Shown: positions 43,201 to 51,565, numbered from the stretch's first letter. The stretch: DNA of 58,347 nucleotides from CAZGAQ01 sp964523405 (GCA_964523405.1 CAZGAQ010000036.1:1-58347); one strand, 5' to 3'. The notes: generated by a model not told the origin, from the letters alone. Numbers and translations are program-made.

Positions 43201-43811
43201 CAGTGCCCCTCCCCGCTGCCGATCCGCCGCAGCCGCTCACGGGCCTGCGTCAGAAACGTGGCCTTGTCGTCCGTGCCGTTCCAGCGAAACCCACCGCCGA
43301 ACGTCACCGCCCCGATCAGCGGCACCGGCAGCGTCTCCCCCTTCGGCAGAATCCGGCTCAGATTCTCCAGCCACACCGGCGTCAGCGGCAGCTCCGGCCG
43401 CTTGCGCACCAGGTGCCACAGCCCCGGCCGAAACTCCTGCAGCGTCTGATCCGCGCTGCGCCCGCCCTCGGGAAAGATGATGAGTGCCGCGCCCGCGTCC
43501 AGCACCGTCAGCATCGCCGTCAGCGGATTCGACGTCCGCGTCACGACCGTCCGGTCAATCAGCACGGCACGAAACACGTCGCGCGCCAGCCAGCGCCGCC
43601 ACGGCCCCGCTTCCCAGTAGTCCGCCGCCGCCACAATCCGGCATGCCCGGCGCTGCACCGGCGTCAGCGCCGCCCACACCACCAGCGCATCCAGGTGACT
43701 CGTGTGATTGGCGTAGTAAATCCGCGGACCGGCCGGTACGGGCGTGTCGGTCCAGCGCGCCGGGCACCCGCATAACACGCGGACCGCAGTGGCCAGCACC
43801 GTTGCGATCAT
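43200..43811 (-). CDS. PlsC-like 1-acyl-glycerol-3-phosphate acyltransferase
   Basis: A 203-aa membrane-associated acyltransferase that would form phosphatidate, the substrate of the next gene product. Motif I is NHTSHLD (HxxxxD), and FPEGGRS is motif III. ATG 43811 is chosen, which overlaps the CDP-alcohol transferase stop by 4 bases. Position between the two phospholipid enzymes supports the assignment. Confidence 0.88.
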   Translation of the reverse strand: MIATVLATAVRVLCGCPARWTDTPVPAGPRIYYANHTSHLDALVVWAALTPVQRRACRIVAAADYWEAGPWRRWLARDVFRAVLIDRTVVTRTSNPLTAMLTVLDAGAALIIFPEGGRSADQTLQEFRPGLWHLVRKRPELPLTPVWLENLSRILPKGETLPVPLIGAVTFGGGFRWNGTDDKATFLTQARERLRRIGSGEGH

Positions 43812-44470
43812 GCGGACTCCAGCGTCACGACGATCTTCCGCACACGTACCGCCGTCGTCACCACGCACCCCGCGGCAATCACCCCCAGCCCCGCCACCAG
43901 GCTCCAACTCGAACCGGCCGCGATGCGCTCAACGGCGGCCGCCACGCAGGCCAGCGACAGAACGGCCATGCGGTGCGGCTTGGCCATCGGCCCGGTGAAG
44001 AACTGCGGCGTGCCGAGCGCCCCGCCCAGCAGTCGTGCATACGCGGTCATGATCGCCAGCGCGCCGGCCGTCCACCCCAGCGGAACGCCCCACGACGTTT
44101 CCAGCGCCGCGTAGCCAGCCGCGGCGAACAGGATCAGATCGGAAACGCGGTCGGGAACGTCGTTGAAGACCTCGCCGGAGCGTGTCCGCAAGCCGCCTTC
44201 GACGGCGATCATTCCGTCAATGAGGTTGCACAGACCGCGCAAGCCCATGAGCGCCGGCGCCAGCAGCAGCAGCGTCAACGCGATGTGCGGCCCGGCCCAG
44301 TGCGAACCGAGCAGGCAGGCCCCGCCCAGCGCCGCGCACGCGATACTGGCCAGCGAAACCGTGTTGGGCGTGGCCCCGTGTTGTTGCAGGCCCCGCGCCA
44401 GGGCGCGGAGCCAGGCATTCTCGCGCAGACCCATCGGGCGGCGATGCAGTTGCGTGGTCTGAGCGTCCAT
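43808..44470 (-). CDS. CDP-alcohol phosphatidyltransferase-family protein with altered motif
   Basis: A 220-aa protein with about six helices. The CDP-alcohol phosphatidyltransferase signature is D-x2-D-G-x2-A-R-x8-G-x3-D-x3-D; here I read N-L-I-D-G-M-I-A-V, then G-E-V-F-N-D-V-P-D. Thus the first Asp, the Arg and the third Asp are replaced (N, V, N). A distinct subfamily with this pattern is known to me from YnjF-type proteins, so this is probably natural variation and not damage, though the substrate could differ. ATG 44470 is chosen. It heads the overlapping operon with PlsC and CdsA. Confidence 0.8.
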   Translation of the reverse strand: MDAQTTQLHRRPMGLRENAWLRALARGLQQHGATPNTVSLASIACAALGGACLLGSHWAGPHIALTLLLLAPALMGLRGLCNLIDGMIAVEGGLRTRSGEVFNDVPDRVSDLILFAAAGYAALETSWGVPLGWTAGALAIMTAYARLLGGALGTPQFFTGPMAKPHRMAVLSLACVAAAVERIAAGSSWSLVAGLGVIAAGCVVTTAVRVRKIVVTLESA

Positions 44471-44522
44471 CAAGACCTTCCTCTCACGACTCGGTCGCAC
44501 AATCTCACTTCCACCTTTGAGC

Positions 44523-45077
44523 CTACGCCGTCTCTCGCGAAAACACCACGGCGCGTTCCCGCTGCGGCCCGTATTCAATCGCCACCGCGACCCACGAGAC
44601 GTCGTCGACCTTCTCCGCGTCGCACGGGTACTCGCAGCCGACGGCCGCCCGCGCGGAGACAATCGCACCCTGTTCGTCGACGAGCGGCTGCGGCGCCTGC
44701 CCGCCAGCGCGGTAGCCGCAGTACGGAAATGCCTCGTGCAGGGAAAACACCTTACGCCACGGCTCCTCGCTGCCCGCCACCCGCACCAGCAACGTCGGCT
44801 CGTCTGCATCCTCGATCGGCAGCGCGATGTTCAGCTCCCGCTGCCCGTCGAGCACCAGATCGAACACGGTGTACGTCGGCTCGCCGTGCCCGCAGAATCC
44901 CCCGTCCTCCAGCTCCGCGCTCGGCCCGTCGCCCAGCGGCGGTTCCACGAAGCCGGTCAGGAACGCCGGCGGCGGCGCCCCCTGAATCGGCCGGCGCTGT
45001 TGCTGCCACAGACGCGAGAGCGGCCCGGAAGCGGGAGGCTCAACAAACTGATGATCACCCAGACGAAACCCGGCCAT
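44523..45077 (-). CDS. Hypothetical protein, unknown function
   Basis: I do not recognise this 184-aa protein. No signal peptide, membrane helix or metal motif is visible. It starts MAGFRLGDHQFVEPP, has a Pro-rich section (about 28-55), then a segment VFDLVLDGQRELNIALPIED that looks like a beta-sandwich strand set, and ends with YGPQRERAVVFSRETA. ATG 45077 is chosen; a longer frame continues upstream in sequence that looks like the neighbour's shadow. It is 52 bases upstream of the lipid operon on the same strand and 142 bases downstream of the Thg1-like gene. Confidence 0.6.
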   Translation of the reverse strand: MAGFRLGDHQFVEPPASGPLSRLWQQQRRPIQGAPPPAFLTGFVEPPLGDGPSAELEDGGFCGHGEPTYTVFDLVLDGQRELNIALPIEDADEPTLLVRVAGSEEPWRKVFSLHEAFPYCGYRAGGQAPQPLVDEQGAIVSARAAVGCEYPCDAEKVDDVSWVAVAIEYGPQRERAVVFSRETA

Positions 45078-45219
45078 GATTCCACCCTCGACCAGACATG
45101 ACCACGACTTGTGACGGGACAACTCCCTGCTGCGACGGCCATCCGCCGCCCACACCCACCGGCCCCACCGGCCGGACAGGCTTATCGCAACCCGACCGCC
45201 CCACAGCACCAACATTCGT

Positions 45220-46023
45220 TCACGGCCCCACCGCTTGATCGGCGGGGCCAGCCTCCGCCGCCAGTTCCGTCTCCAGCAAGCGCACGAGATAGTCCGTATA
45301 CGCCGTGCCCTCCGGCAATTCCAGGTCCCGCTGCACACGCCGCCGCACCGCCTCCACGGCCGCCCCGGTCCGGGGATCGGCGGCCGCCTTCGTGTACGTC
45401 TGCCAGGACAGCCCGACGCCGAGCCGCTGCCACGCCGGCTGCGCGGCGAAGTCCACCCCGCCCTCCGCGAGCAATTGCTGCTTCTCCGCCACCGATACGG
45501 ACTCAAGCTGCGCCGCGGCCGCACGCGGCGCCACGCCGCGCCCGCGCAACAGCCAGTAGCAATGCCCGTTCAGCGCGTTCCGCCGCGCATCCTCCTGCCG
45601 CCAGCGGAAATAGTCGACCACGTCCTCGTTGGTCGGCAGCTCGCACACGCGTGCGTCGAACACACCCAGCGTCCCCACTCTCAGCGAGAACCGCGCGCTG
45701 GCTTCACCGGCCAGGATGGAGATCAACTTGCGCACCTTCCGTCCGAAAGCCGTCTCATCGGGCGCCAGCAGCAGCGAGATTTCGTCGCTCTCGGTGTAGC
45801 CGTACGTCACGTGGACGCCGCACGTCATCAGGTGCTCGACCGTGTCCAGCATCGCGTCGCGGAACCGCGCATCAAACGGCGCTTCGAGCGTCAGCGCCTC
45901 CTTGGTCAGCCGCGTGAAATGCCGCCCGTCGAGCCGCACGACCATGCGCACGTCGGCCGGAACCAGCCGGTCGTGAGCCGTCTCCAGCCGCCGCAGCCGC
46001 GCCTCGAGGTCCTCAAACTTCAT
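45220..46023 (-). CDS. Thg1-like 3'-to-5' RNA polymerase (tRNA-His guanylyltransferase family)
   Basis: A 267-aa protein of the Thg1/TLP family, which adds nucleotides to the 5' end of RNA with a canonical polymerase palm. The metal-binding motif RLDGRHFTRL has D32, and TESDEISLLL has D80-E81, the two carboxylate sites of the palm; VPADVRMVV and YWLLRGRG are also in the usual order. In bacteria these proteins usually repair truncated tRNA 5' ends and do not add G-1 to tRNA-His. It overlaps the end of the kinase-like gene by 11 bases, so the two are likely co-translated. ATG 46023 is chosen. Confidence 0.88.
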   Translation of the reverse strand: MKFEDLEARLRRLETAHDRLVPADVRMVVRLDGRHFTRLTKEALTLEAPFDARFRDAMLDTVEHLMTCGVHVTYGYTESDEISLLLAPDETAFGRKVRKLISILAGEASARFSLRVGTLGVFDARVCELPTNEDVVDYFRWRQEDARRNALNGHCYWLLRGRGVAPRAAAAQLESVSVAEKQQLLAEGGVDFAAQPAWQRLGVGLSWQTYTKAAADPRTGAAVEAVRRRVQRDLELPEGTAYTDYLVRLLETELAAEAGPADQAVGP

Positions 46024-46456
46024 CGCGCCACTCCTCCACCACAAACTGCCCGTCCAGGCCGGTCTGCACGTAGTACAGCTCGTCGAAACCCTCGCCGCGC
46101 TCCGGAAGCTCCAGGTCCTTGTACTTGCCCAGTACGCCGGCCGTCGGAATCGCCGTCTTGTCCGTCCGCTCCGCGTTGCGCCGCAGGCAGCCGTCCACGT
46201 CCGCCCGGAAATAGTACCCGCACACGGAGAATCCCTGCGCCCGCGCCGCCGCGATGTACCCCGCCCGGTCCGCCCGCCGCACGTTCGTGTTGTCAATCAC
46301 CAGCGGCTGCCGCGCTGCCAGACACGCCGCCACCAGCACCTGCTCCCGGTGCCGCGTCCGCAGCATGTCCAGACTGATCCGCACGTGCGTCTCAAAGAAC
46401 CGCTGCCGGAAGAATGTCGTCTTGCCGGCCGCCGGCAGCCCGATGAAGATAACCAT
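46013..46456 (-). CDS. Polynucleotide-kinase-like P-loop protein
   Basis: A 147-aa P-loop phosphotransferase of the AAA_33/PNK type. Walker A GLPAAGKTT is at residues 6-14, and VIDNTNVRRADRAGYIAAA matches the conserved D-N-T-N segment of polynucleotide 5'-kinases. The protein is short, so it contains the kinase core only, without phosphatase or ligase domains. It precedes the Thg1-like gene with 11 bases of overlap. A 5'-kinase next to a 5'-end polymerase suggests an RNA end-repair pair. ATG 46456 is chosen. Confidence 0.82.
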   Translation of the reverse strand: MVIFIGLPAAGKTTFFRQRFFETHVRISLDMLRTRHREQVLVAACLAARQPLVIDNTNVRRADRAGYIAAARAQGFSVCGYYFRADVDGCLRRNAERTDKTAIPTAGVLGKYKDLELPERGEGFDELYYVQTGLDGQFVVEEWRDEV

Positions 46457-46709
46457 CTGCACTGCGTGTACTCCCGTCAGACGGACGCGTCGCACGAGCA
46501 CCACAATAACGGCCCCACCCTCGACCGCGAAGTCGCCGGGGTTGCCTCTCTCGCCCGCCGCCCCCCGGAAACGCCGCCGTCTCCCATCCCGGCTGTTGTC
46601 CGGGCGGTTCCGTCGCATATTTCACGGGCGCGGTGATCGTCCCCCCGATCGGTCAGGCAGTCTTCACACCGCGCCGAATCCAACCGAAGCGACGTATCCG
46701 CAAGCAGTT

Positions 46710-46747
46710 GCCACCGTAGCTCAGTCGGCAGAGCAGCGGTTCTGTAA
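46710..46747 (+). repeat. 5' fragment of tRNA-Thr, probable att site
   Basis: Thirty-eight bases equal to tRNA positions 1-38 of the intact tRNA-Thr at 52821, with one mismatch (C at 46742). The match starts two bases earlier (46708) and stops right after the anticodon loop. The 3' half does not follow, so this cannot be a working tRNA. It looks like the left attachment site left by integration in the anticodon loop. Confidence 0.85.
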
Positions 46748-46887
46748 TTTCGAAATTACCCCCGCCAGACGCTGGGAACGCGGTCCCGAAAAGCCCATTT
46801 TCTCCCGCATTTTCTCCGTGTTTGTTATTTGGCGTCTCGGCGGCTTCTCACACCGCTACTCGGCCAACTCGCGCGCGGGAGAAAATG
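46744..46887. other. Palindrome and inverted/direct arm-type sites at the left junction
   Basis: GTAATTTCGAAATTAC at 46744-46759 is a perfect 16-bp palindrome spanning the point where tRNA identity ends. Decamer CATTTTCTCC occurs at 46796 and 46808 (12 bp apart), and CATTTTCTCCCGC (46796-46808) is repeated in inverse as GCGGGAGAAAATG (46875-46887). CATTTTCTCT at 52737-52746 is a 9/10 match just left of the intact tRNA. These could be integrase or excisionase arm sites. Confidence 0.5.
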
Positions 46888-47159
46888 GAGAGAAAACGCG
46901 ACGGACTTCCTTGCGGTCGGTGAAACCGCGGCTGCTCGATCGGAGGACCCGCGGCGATCCAGCGTCCGGCCGGCCGCTTGCTCAGCGCACTCTGCTCGCC
47001 GTCGGCTCACCGAGCGTCTGGCTCGACCGCGTTGCTTCCGCGCTACACCGCTATCGGTGTAAGCTCATGCCATGCAGTATGCCCCCGGCCTTGGGGTGCT
47101 CGACGTAGCCGATTGGTGCGGGACAGCATCGAGAGGCCGTATCGAACAAGGAGCGCGCG
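46760..47159. other. Gap at left end of the island
   Basis: Apart from the sites at its left end and a TACACCG-CTAT-CGGTGTA hairpin (47044-47061) it holds nothing I can name. Frames present are short and low in coding character. The promoter of the rightward pair of genes must lie here. Confidence 0.4.
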
Positions 47160-47507
47160 GTGCGAAAACGCCCGGTGAAGAAGGCCGCTCGGCCGGTCTC
47201 GAAGAGCCGCCTCGCCGAGCTGATCGAGCAGGCCACGGTGGACTGCTACAACGACTCTGAGGCCAAGACCGGCTTTCTCACGATGATTGAGGACAACCTG
47301 GCGATGCCCTTCACGACGGTCGTCCTGGGGGTCGAGGTAGAGGTCGTCGCCGTCGATATGCAGGACGACGAGAGCGTCGTAGCCGTGTGTCGCCGCGGAA
47401 AGGCGCGGCAGCGCATCCCGATCCTCGACCTGCCGTTGCCGTCGCCGCCTCCGGCGGGCAGTGAGTGGATCGAGGCTTACCGCGTCTGGCTCAAGGGGGG
47501 CTGGTAG
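47160..47507 (+). CDS. Small acidic/basic hypothetical protein, partner of next gene
   Basis: A 115-aa protein with a Lys/Arg/Ala-rich start (MRKRPVKKAARPVSKSR), then an alpha/beta domain containing MIEDNLAMPFTTVVLGVEVEVVAVD and a repeated RRGKARQRIPILDLPLP strand. I recall near-identical proteins in databases annotated loosely as calcium-binding, though no EF-hand is visible, so I give no function. The start is GTG 47160, with AAGGAG 7 bases upstream. It lies 6 bases before the 391-aa gene, and the pair appear to travel together. Confidence 0.65.
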   Translation: MRKRPVKKAARPVSKSRLAELIEQATVDCYNDSEAKTGFLTMIEDNLAMPFTTVVLGVEVEVVAVDMQDDESVVAVCRRGKARQRIPILDLPLPSPPPAGSEWIEAYRVWLKGGW

Positions 47508-47513
47508 AGCGCG

Positions 47514-48689
47514 ATGAGCGAGTATCAGTATTACGAGTTCCTTGCGATCGACCGACCGCTATCTACTGCGGACATGCGCTGGCTGCGGAGCCTCACCACG
47601 CGCGCTCAGATCACCGCGACCAGCCTGACGAACACGTATCACTGGGGCGATTTCAAGGGCGACCCTCGCGAGTTGATGAAACGCTGCTTCGACGCACATG
47701 TCTACACGAGCAACTTCGGCATCCGACGTTTGATGCTCAGGCTTCCAGCCGACGCACGCGAACAGCGCGCGATGAAGGCGTATCGCGGCGATTGCGGCGT
47801 CGCGTTTCGCCCGTATCCGGATGGCATCGTGCTGGATTTCGCGCTTGAAGGGGAGCCGGGCGAATGGGATGACGACGATGACGACGGCACCGGCTGGATG
47901 GCGTCCCTCGCGGCGCTGCGGGCCGAACTGCTCGACGGCGACCGGCGAAGCCTCTACTTGGCCTGGCTCCTGAACGTTCAGTTTGACGCGCTCGGCGCCG
48001 ACGCGTGCGAACCGCCGGTCCCGCCGGGCCTGGGTGCGCTGTCGGCGCCGTGCGAAGCGCTGGCTGATTTCCTGCACATTGACCGCACGTTGCTGGCTGT
48101 GGCGGCCGAGCAAAGCCCGGCTCTTGCTGCCACGGACACGTCGGAAGGCGAGTGGCGCGGCTTGCTCGCCGACCTGACGGCGGCCGAGAAGGACAGCCTG
48201 CTCCTGCAATTCCTTATCCACGACGACGCGGCGAAGCGGAGAAGCCTGCGAAAACGGCTCCGCGATCGGGGAACCAGGGTTGTGGGCGTGCCCGGCACCG
48301 GGAAGCGCCAGCAGGCATCGGGCGGCCGGACGGTTGGGGAGCTGGCAACAGAGTGGCGCCGCCGCGTGGCGATTGCGCAGAAGCGTGCCGCCGAAGCGGC
48401 GGCGCGTGAGCGGGCGCGCGTGGCGGAAGAGCAGGCACGGGCTCGGCGCGAGCATCTCGTGCAGGTTGCCGTCCGCGAGTCCGCCGTCTGGAACGAATTG
48501 AATTCGCTTATCGCGTCCCGCACTCCGAAAGGCTACGAGCAGGCGGTAGTGTTGCTCGCCGACCTGCGCGACGCCGCTGCGCTTGTGGAGAGAATCGACG
48601 CTTTCAGCGCCCGGCTGCGCGAACTGCGACAGGCGCACGCCTCGAAGCCGAGCCTGATCAAACGGCTGGATGTTGCCGGACTACGCTGA
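47514..48689 (+). CDS. Hypothetical protein with C-terminal coiled coil
   Basis: A 391-aa protein. The N-terminal half (MSEYQYYEFLAIDRPLS, then a YTSNFGIRRLMLRLP segment) is alpha/beta with an acidic DDDDDDG run near residue 121. The middle is helical. The last 120 residues are Ala/Arg/Glu-rich and have a coiled-coil pattern (RVAEEQARARREHLVQVAV). I do not recognise a domain. It follows the 115-aa gene after 6 bases and is probably its functional partner. ATG 47514 has no strong site, consistent with coupling. Confidence 0.7.
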   Translation: MSEYQYYEFLAIDRPLSTADMRWLRSLTTRAQITATSLTNTYHWGDFKGDPRELMKRCFDAHVYTSNFGIRRLMLRLPADAREQRAMKAYRGDCGVAFRPYPDGIVLDFALEGEPGEWDDDDDDGTGWMASLAALRAELLDGDRRSLYLAWLLNVQFDALGADACEPPVPPGLGALSAPCEALADFLHIDRTLLAVAAEQSPALAATDTSEGEWRGLLADLTAAEKDSLLLQFLIHDDAAKRRSLRKRLRDRGTRVVGVPGTGKRQQASGGRTVGELATEWRRRVAIAQKRAAEAAARERARVAEEQARARREHLVQVAVRESAVWNELNSLIASRTPKGYEQAVVLLADLRDAAALVERIDAFSARLRELRQAHASKPSLIKRLDVAGLR

Positions 48690-48730
48690 ACGGACCGGCT
48701 GACCGTGCCCGGACGAGCGCGCCGGTTGCG

Positions 48731-49984
48731 CTACTTCGCAGTCCGGCCCTCCAGCGCGGCCGTCGCTGATGCGATTCGCGACACGAACTGATCGATGGCT
48801 GCGAGCCACTCGTTCTTGCGCGGCAGAAGCTCCCCGATCGTAATGTGGCGCTGTCCAACCTTGATCGCGCCCCAGTGACCGTCGCCTTTCTGCCATGTGT
48901 GCGCCCGCGCCCCCGGCACGAGCGCGGCCACGCCCTCCAGGTATTCGCGGGCGACCGCGTCCGCCAAGCCGGCCGCGCGAACATAGTTGGGCACGTAGAA
49001 CATATCCACTCGACCCGAGCGACAATAAACCGAGCCGGCACTGAACCGTGCGCCTGTGCTGGGCTCGGAATGGTGCAATGAAACGCTCGCCTCGCGCCAC
49101 ACCGGTTCGATTGCGTGTTCTACAATGAGCCCGAGCAACGCCTGGAAATCTGCGACGACAGCAGGTGATTCATGCGCCCGGAGTTCCTCGTAGAATGCCT
49201 CGGCGGTGAGCGGCAGCCGAGCCGCCAGATCGCCGTCGTCGCTGGGCAGGCTGACTACAACATCGGCTGCCGCAATTTCGGGCCGGCGCACCTCGACGAC
49301 AGCGCGGATGATCTCGCGTGTGCGCGCCACGACGCGCGGCTGAACGATTAGGGGCTCCTGCTTTGTTGATCGACGGAACAGCGCCAACTCAACCAGCGCG
49401 AGCGTGAAGCCTAACTGGGGCGTTCGCGAAACCGTCGTCGTTAGCTGTTCCAGCCCCTCGTGAACCCCGTCGCCCACGATGAGCAACAGAAATCGACCTC
49501 GTTCGAGATTCCGGGTCACAGCGTCGGCGAAGTGCGTTTCGTCAAAACCCTCTTCCTGCTGGCGCACCGCTTCTGCAAGCGGGTCCGCGTTGTCTGGTGC
49601 AGACCGCGCTTGTCGCACAGCCGCGACGAAATCGCTGTAGCTCCAGCGGGAAACGGCGCTGGCGTAGTCGATGATCTGCGCGACCGCCTGCCGGCGTGCC
49701 TCCGGGTTCCGCCACAATTTCGTTTCGACCAACGTCGGCCACCCCCCGGGGCTCAGGTAGGTCACATCGATCGGCCCGGCCGGCGTAGGCAATTCACGGG
49801 CGACGGGGATGAGCGGGCCGAAGACTGGCTCGATCTCGTCAACTGGTAGCACCGTGGGGTGCTCAAAGATCAGTCGCTGCAGGTCATCCTCGCTGAACCC
49901 ACGGTCATCCAACGGCACACGCACGAGCCGATCGGCATGGCCAGCTTCAAGCAGCAACGGCGTTGTATGCTGACGACCTGCCAC
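48731..49984 (-). CDS. NucS/DUF91-type nuclease-fold protein
   Basis: A 417-aa protein with a restriction-endonuclease-like core in its first third: PIDVTYLSPGG, then TLVETKLWRNPEARRQAVAQIIDYA, in which D...ExK (PD-(D/E)xK) residues sit at the expected spacing, as in NucS/DUF91 or Mrr-like nucleases. The C-terminal two-thirds is an alpha/beta region of unknown family. Start is GTG 49984: AGGAGG at 49991-49996 ends 6 bases upstream. Its upstream neighbour is the AbiEii gene, ending 14 bases before. Whether it cuts DNA cannot be told. Confidence 0.7.
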   Translation of the reverse strand: MAGRQHTTPLLLEAGHADRLVRVPLDDRGFSEDDLQRLIFEHPTVLPVDEIEPVFGPLIPVARELPTPAGPIDVTYLSPGGWPTLVETKLWRNPEARRQAVAQIIDYASAVSRWSYSDFVAAVRQARSAPDNADPLAEAVRQQEEGFDETHFADAVTRNLERGRFLLLIVGDGVHEGLEQLTTTVSRTPQLGFTLALVELALFRRSTKQEPLIVQPRVVARTREIIRAVVEVRRPEIAAADVVVSLPSDDGDLAARLPLTAEAFYEELRAHESPAVVADFQALLGLIVEHAIEPVWREASVSLHHSEPSTGARFSAGSVYCRSGRVDMFYVPNYVRAAGLADAVAREYLEGVAALVPGARAHTWQKGDGHWGAIKVGQRHITIGELLPRKNEWLAAIDQFVSRIASATAALEGRTAK

Positions 49985-49997
49985 AATTCGCCTCCTA

Positions 49998-50915
49998 TCA
50001 GCTCGACCGCCACGGCCCAGGGGGTTCCCAGATGCCGCTGAAGCTCCGACCTGCCGCAAGCGCCTCGGCAACGGGTCCCACGAATTGCCGCACGACACCT
50101 ACCACGTCCAGCAGCTCGGGCGGCGCTTCCGACAATTCGCTCTTTCGGCGAAAGGCGCGCCACTGTGTCTGCTTCACCGGATCGTTCGCGAAGGCGTCAG
50201 AGAGTGCGACCGGGGTGGCCGTGATCGCGGTGCTCCGGCGTTCGCACGTCTTGTGGATCGCCTGGGCGAGCAGCGCCGCGTCGAAGCGAAAAGCACGCGC
50301 AAGGAGCCAGATGTCGTAGTAGTCCTTCATGCGGCTGTTGAGCTGGGCCAGGTGGAGCATGGCCTGAAACTTCTCCGCCACGCTCGTCTCGCGGGGATAC
50401 GCAAGCAGCCGCGGTGCGGGCAAATCCAGGAGCGTTGGGTAATTCACTTCGGCAGCGTCGGGCGTGATCACATCGCCGAACCCGACATCGAGCTGCATCG
50501 TAATCCGAGCCGTGCCGAGTGCCCCGCGGAAGCGAACCCGCACGCCTTCGTATTCTGCATCTTCGGCGATGCGCTCGCCGGCAACGGTAGTGCCGTCGAA
50601 CTTCAGGCCGTCCGGCTCGACCACCTGTCCGCAGATCTCGCGCACCGCGGCCGTCAGCGCATCCACCTCGTTGCTCATGCGGCCGAGCAGGTCAATGTCC
50701 ATAGTCGGACGCACGGCTGGAGCGTCCCAGACGCGAAGAAGCAGCGCCCCTTTCAGCACGAAGCGACGGCTGTGGGGCGACTGCGCAAGGCGGTAGAGGA
50801 AGCGCTCCATCGCGTAATGCTGGAGCAACTCGTTGAAGGGCCGTCCGGTCGCTTTCGCCCGATTCAGCAGGCGCCGGTGAACTGACGCGGCCACGTTTTG
50901 CGGAGCGCGCGCCAT
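49998..50915 (-). CDS. abiEii: AbiEii-type nucleotidyltransferase toxin
   Basis: A 305-aa nucleotidyltransferase-like toxin of the type IV AbiE system. FVLKGALLLRVW followed by RPTMDIDLLGR puts the metal Asp pair at D73 and D75, the site in AbiEii and MenT enzymes, and EKFQAMLHLAQLNSRMKDYYDIWLL is the standard later motif (the YD..D/KDYYD region). Toxin and antitoxin genes share the ATG/stop base at 50915. Such systems cause growth arrest on phage infection. The family is well supported. Confidence 0.9.
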   Translation of the reverse strand: MARAPQNVAASVHRRLLNRAKATGRPFNELLQHYAMERFLYRLAQSPHSRRFVLKGALLLRVWDAPAVRPTMDIDLLGRMSNEVDALTAAVREICGQVVEPDGLKFDGTTVAGERIAEDAEYEGVRVRFRGALGTARITMQLDVGFGDVITPDAAEVNYPTLLDLPAPRLLAYPRETSVAEKFQAMLHLAQLNSRMKDYYDIWLLARAFRFDAALLAQAIHKTCERRSTAITATPVALSDAFANDPVKQTQWRAFRRKSELSEAPPELLDVVGVVRQFVGPVAEALAAGRSFSGIWEPPGPWRSS

Positions 50916-51517
50916 CAGAGCACCGCTTCCAGATAGGGGCGCATGACGTTTCGAACGCGGTTGATAGCCGCAAACTCGGTCAGCTTCTCGACGTTGATGC
51001 GGCGGCGCTGCTTGCAGAGGCGCAGAGCCTCAATTGCGGTATCGAGGCCGAGCTTGTTGCGATACTTGAAACAGTCCGCGAGCGTTTTCTCGACACCGAA
51101 GACGCGAATGCGCACACCATCGACCTCGGGTGTCTCGATACCGGCTCGCATCGCGGGACCGGCGAAGCGGAACACTCGGATCGGAGGGTGTTCGAGGCGC
51201 GGCTTGCGCACGTCGCGGGGCAGCGCGAGGTCCACCACGTGCGGGATCTGCGTCGTTAGTTCGTGAAACGCCAGGGCGGAAATCAGGCAGACCACGCCAC
51301 GCGGAACGCGTAGCGCCACCGTGGCGAGGTCGGGGTTGCCCAAGGCCGGCAGCTCGGCCAGACGGTAAAGGCCGCGGCCCAGCGACTCGATGAGTCCGGC
51401 ATCCCGCATTGCGTAGAGCGTGCGCGGGTGGATGCCGACGCGGATCGCGCGCGCCGTGCGCAGTGTTCCGCCCGCTCTTCGGAAGGCTACGGTTGCCCGA
51501 TCGATTGCAGCCTGCAT
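50915..51517 (-). CDS. abiEi: AbiEi-type antitoxin with winged helix
   Basis: A 200-aa protein, antitoxin partner of the downstream toxin. It has an N-terminal winged-helix (RTARAIRVGIHPRTLYAMRDAGLI, then SLGRGLYRL), followed by the C-terminal antitoxin domain (VCLISALAFHELTTQIPHVVDLALPR). In the family the N-domain binds operators and represses the pair. ATG 51517 is chosen; a longer frame reaches 51559 and would start inside a repeated sequence (51543-51565) better explained as an operator. It is transcribed first, as usual. Confidence 0.88.
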   Translation of the reverse strand: MQAAIDRATVAFRRAGGTLRTARAIRVGIHPRTLYAMRDAGLIESLGRGLYRLAELPALGNPDLATVALRVPRGVVCLISALAFHELTTQIPHVVDLALPRDVRKPRLEHPPIRVFRFAGPAMRAGIETPEVDGVRIRVFGVEKTLADCFKYRNKLGLDTAIEALRLCKQRRRINVEKLTEFAAINRVRNVMRPYLEAVL

Positions 51518-51542
51518 CGCGTTTCCTGTGTGGTGTCGATCT

Positions 51543-51565
51543 TGGATAGAAACGTCCACACTTAT
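51543..51565. promoter_or_regulatory. Operator-like 23-bp repeat before abiEi
   Basis: The same 23-bp sequence (starting TGGATAGAAACG and ending CACTTAT) occurs again at 52121-52143. It lies just upstream of the abiEi start. The downstream context, GTCCACA...GAGGAC, is an imperfect inverted repeat. Confidence 0.6.

Noticed and set aside
46710..46747. A functional second tRNA-Thr
   Set aside because: The 3' half is absent: after the anticodon loop the sequence is unrelated and no T arm or acceptor complement follows.
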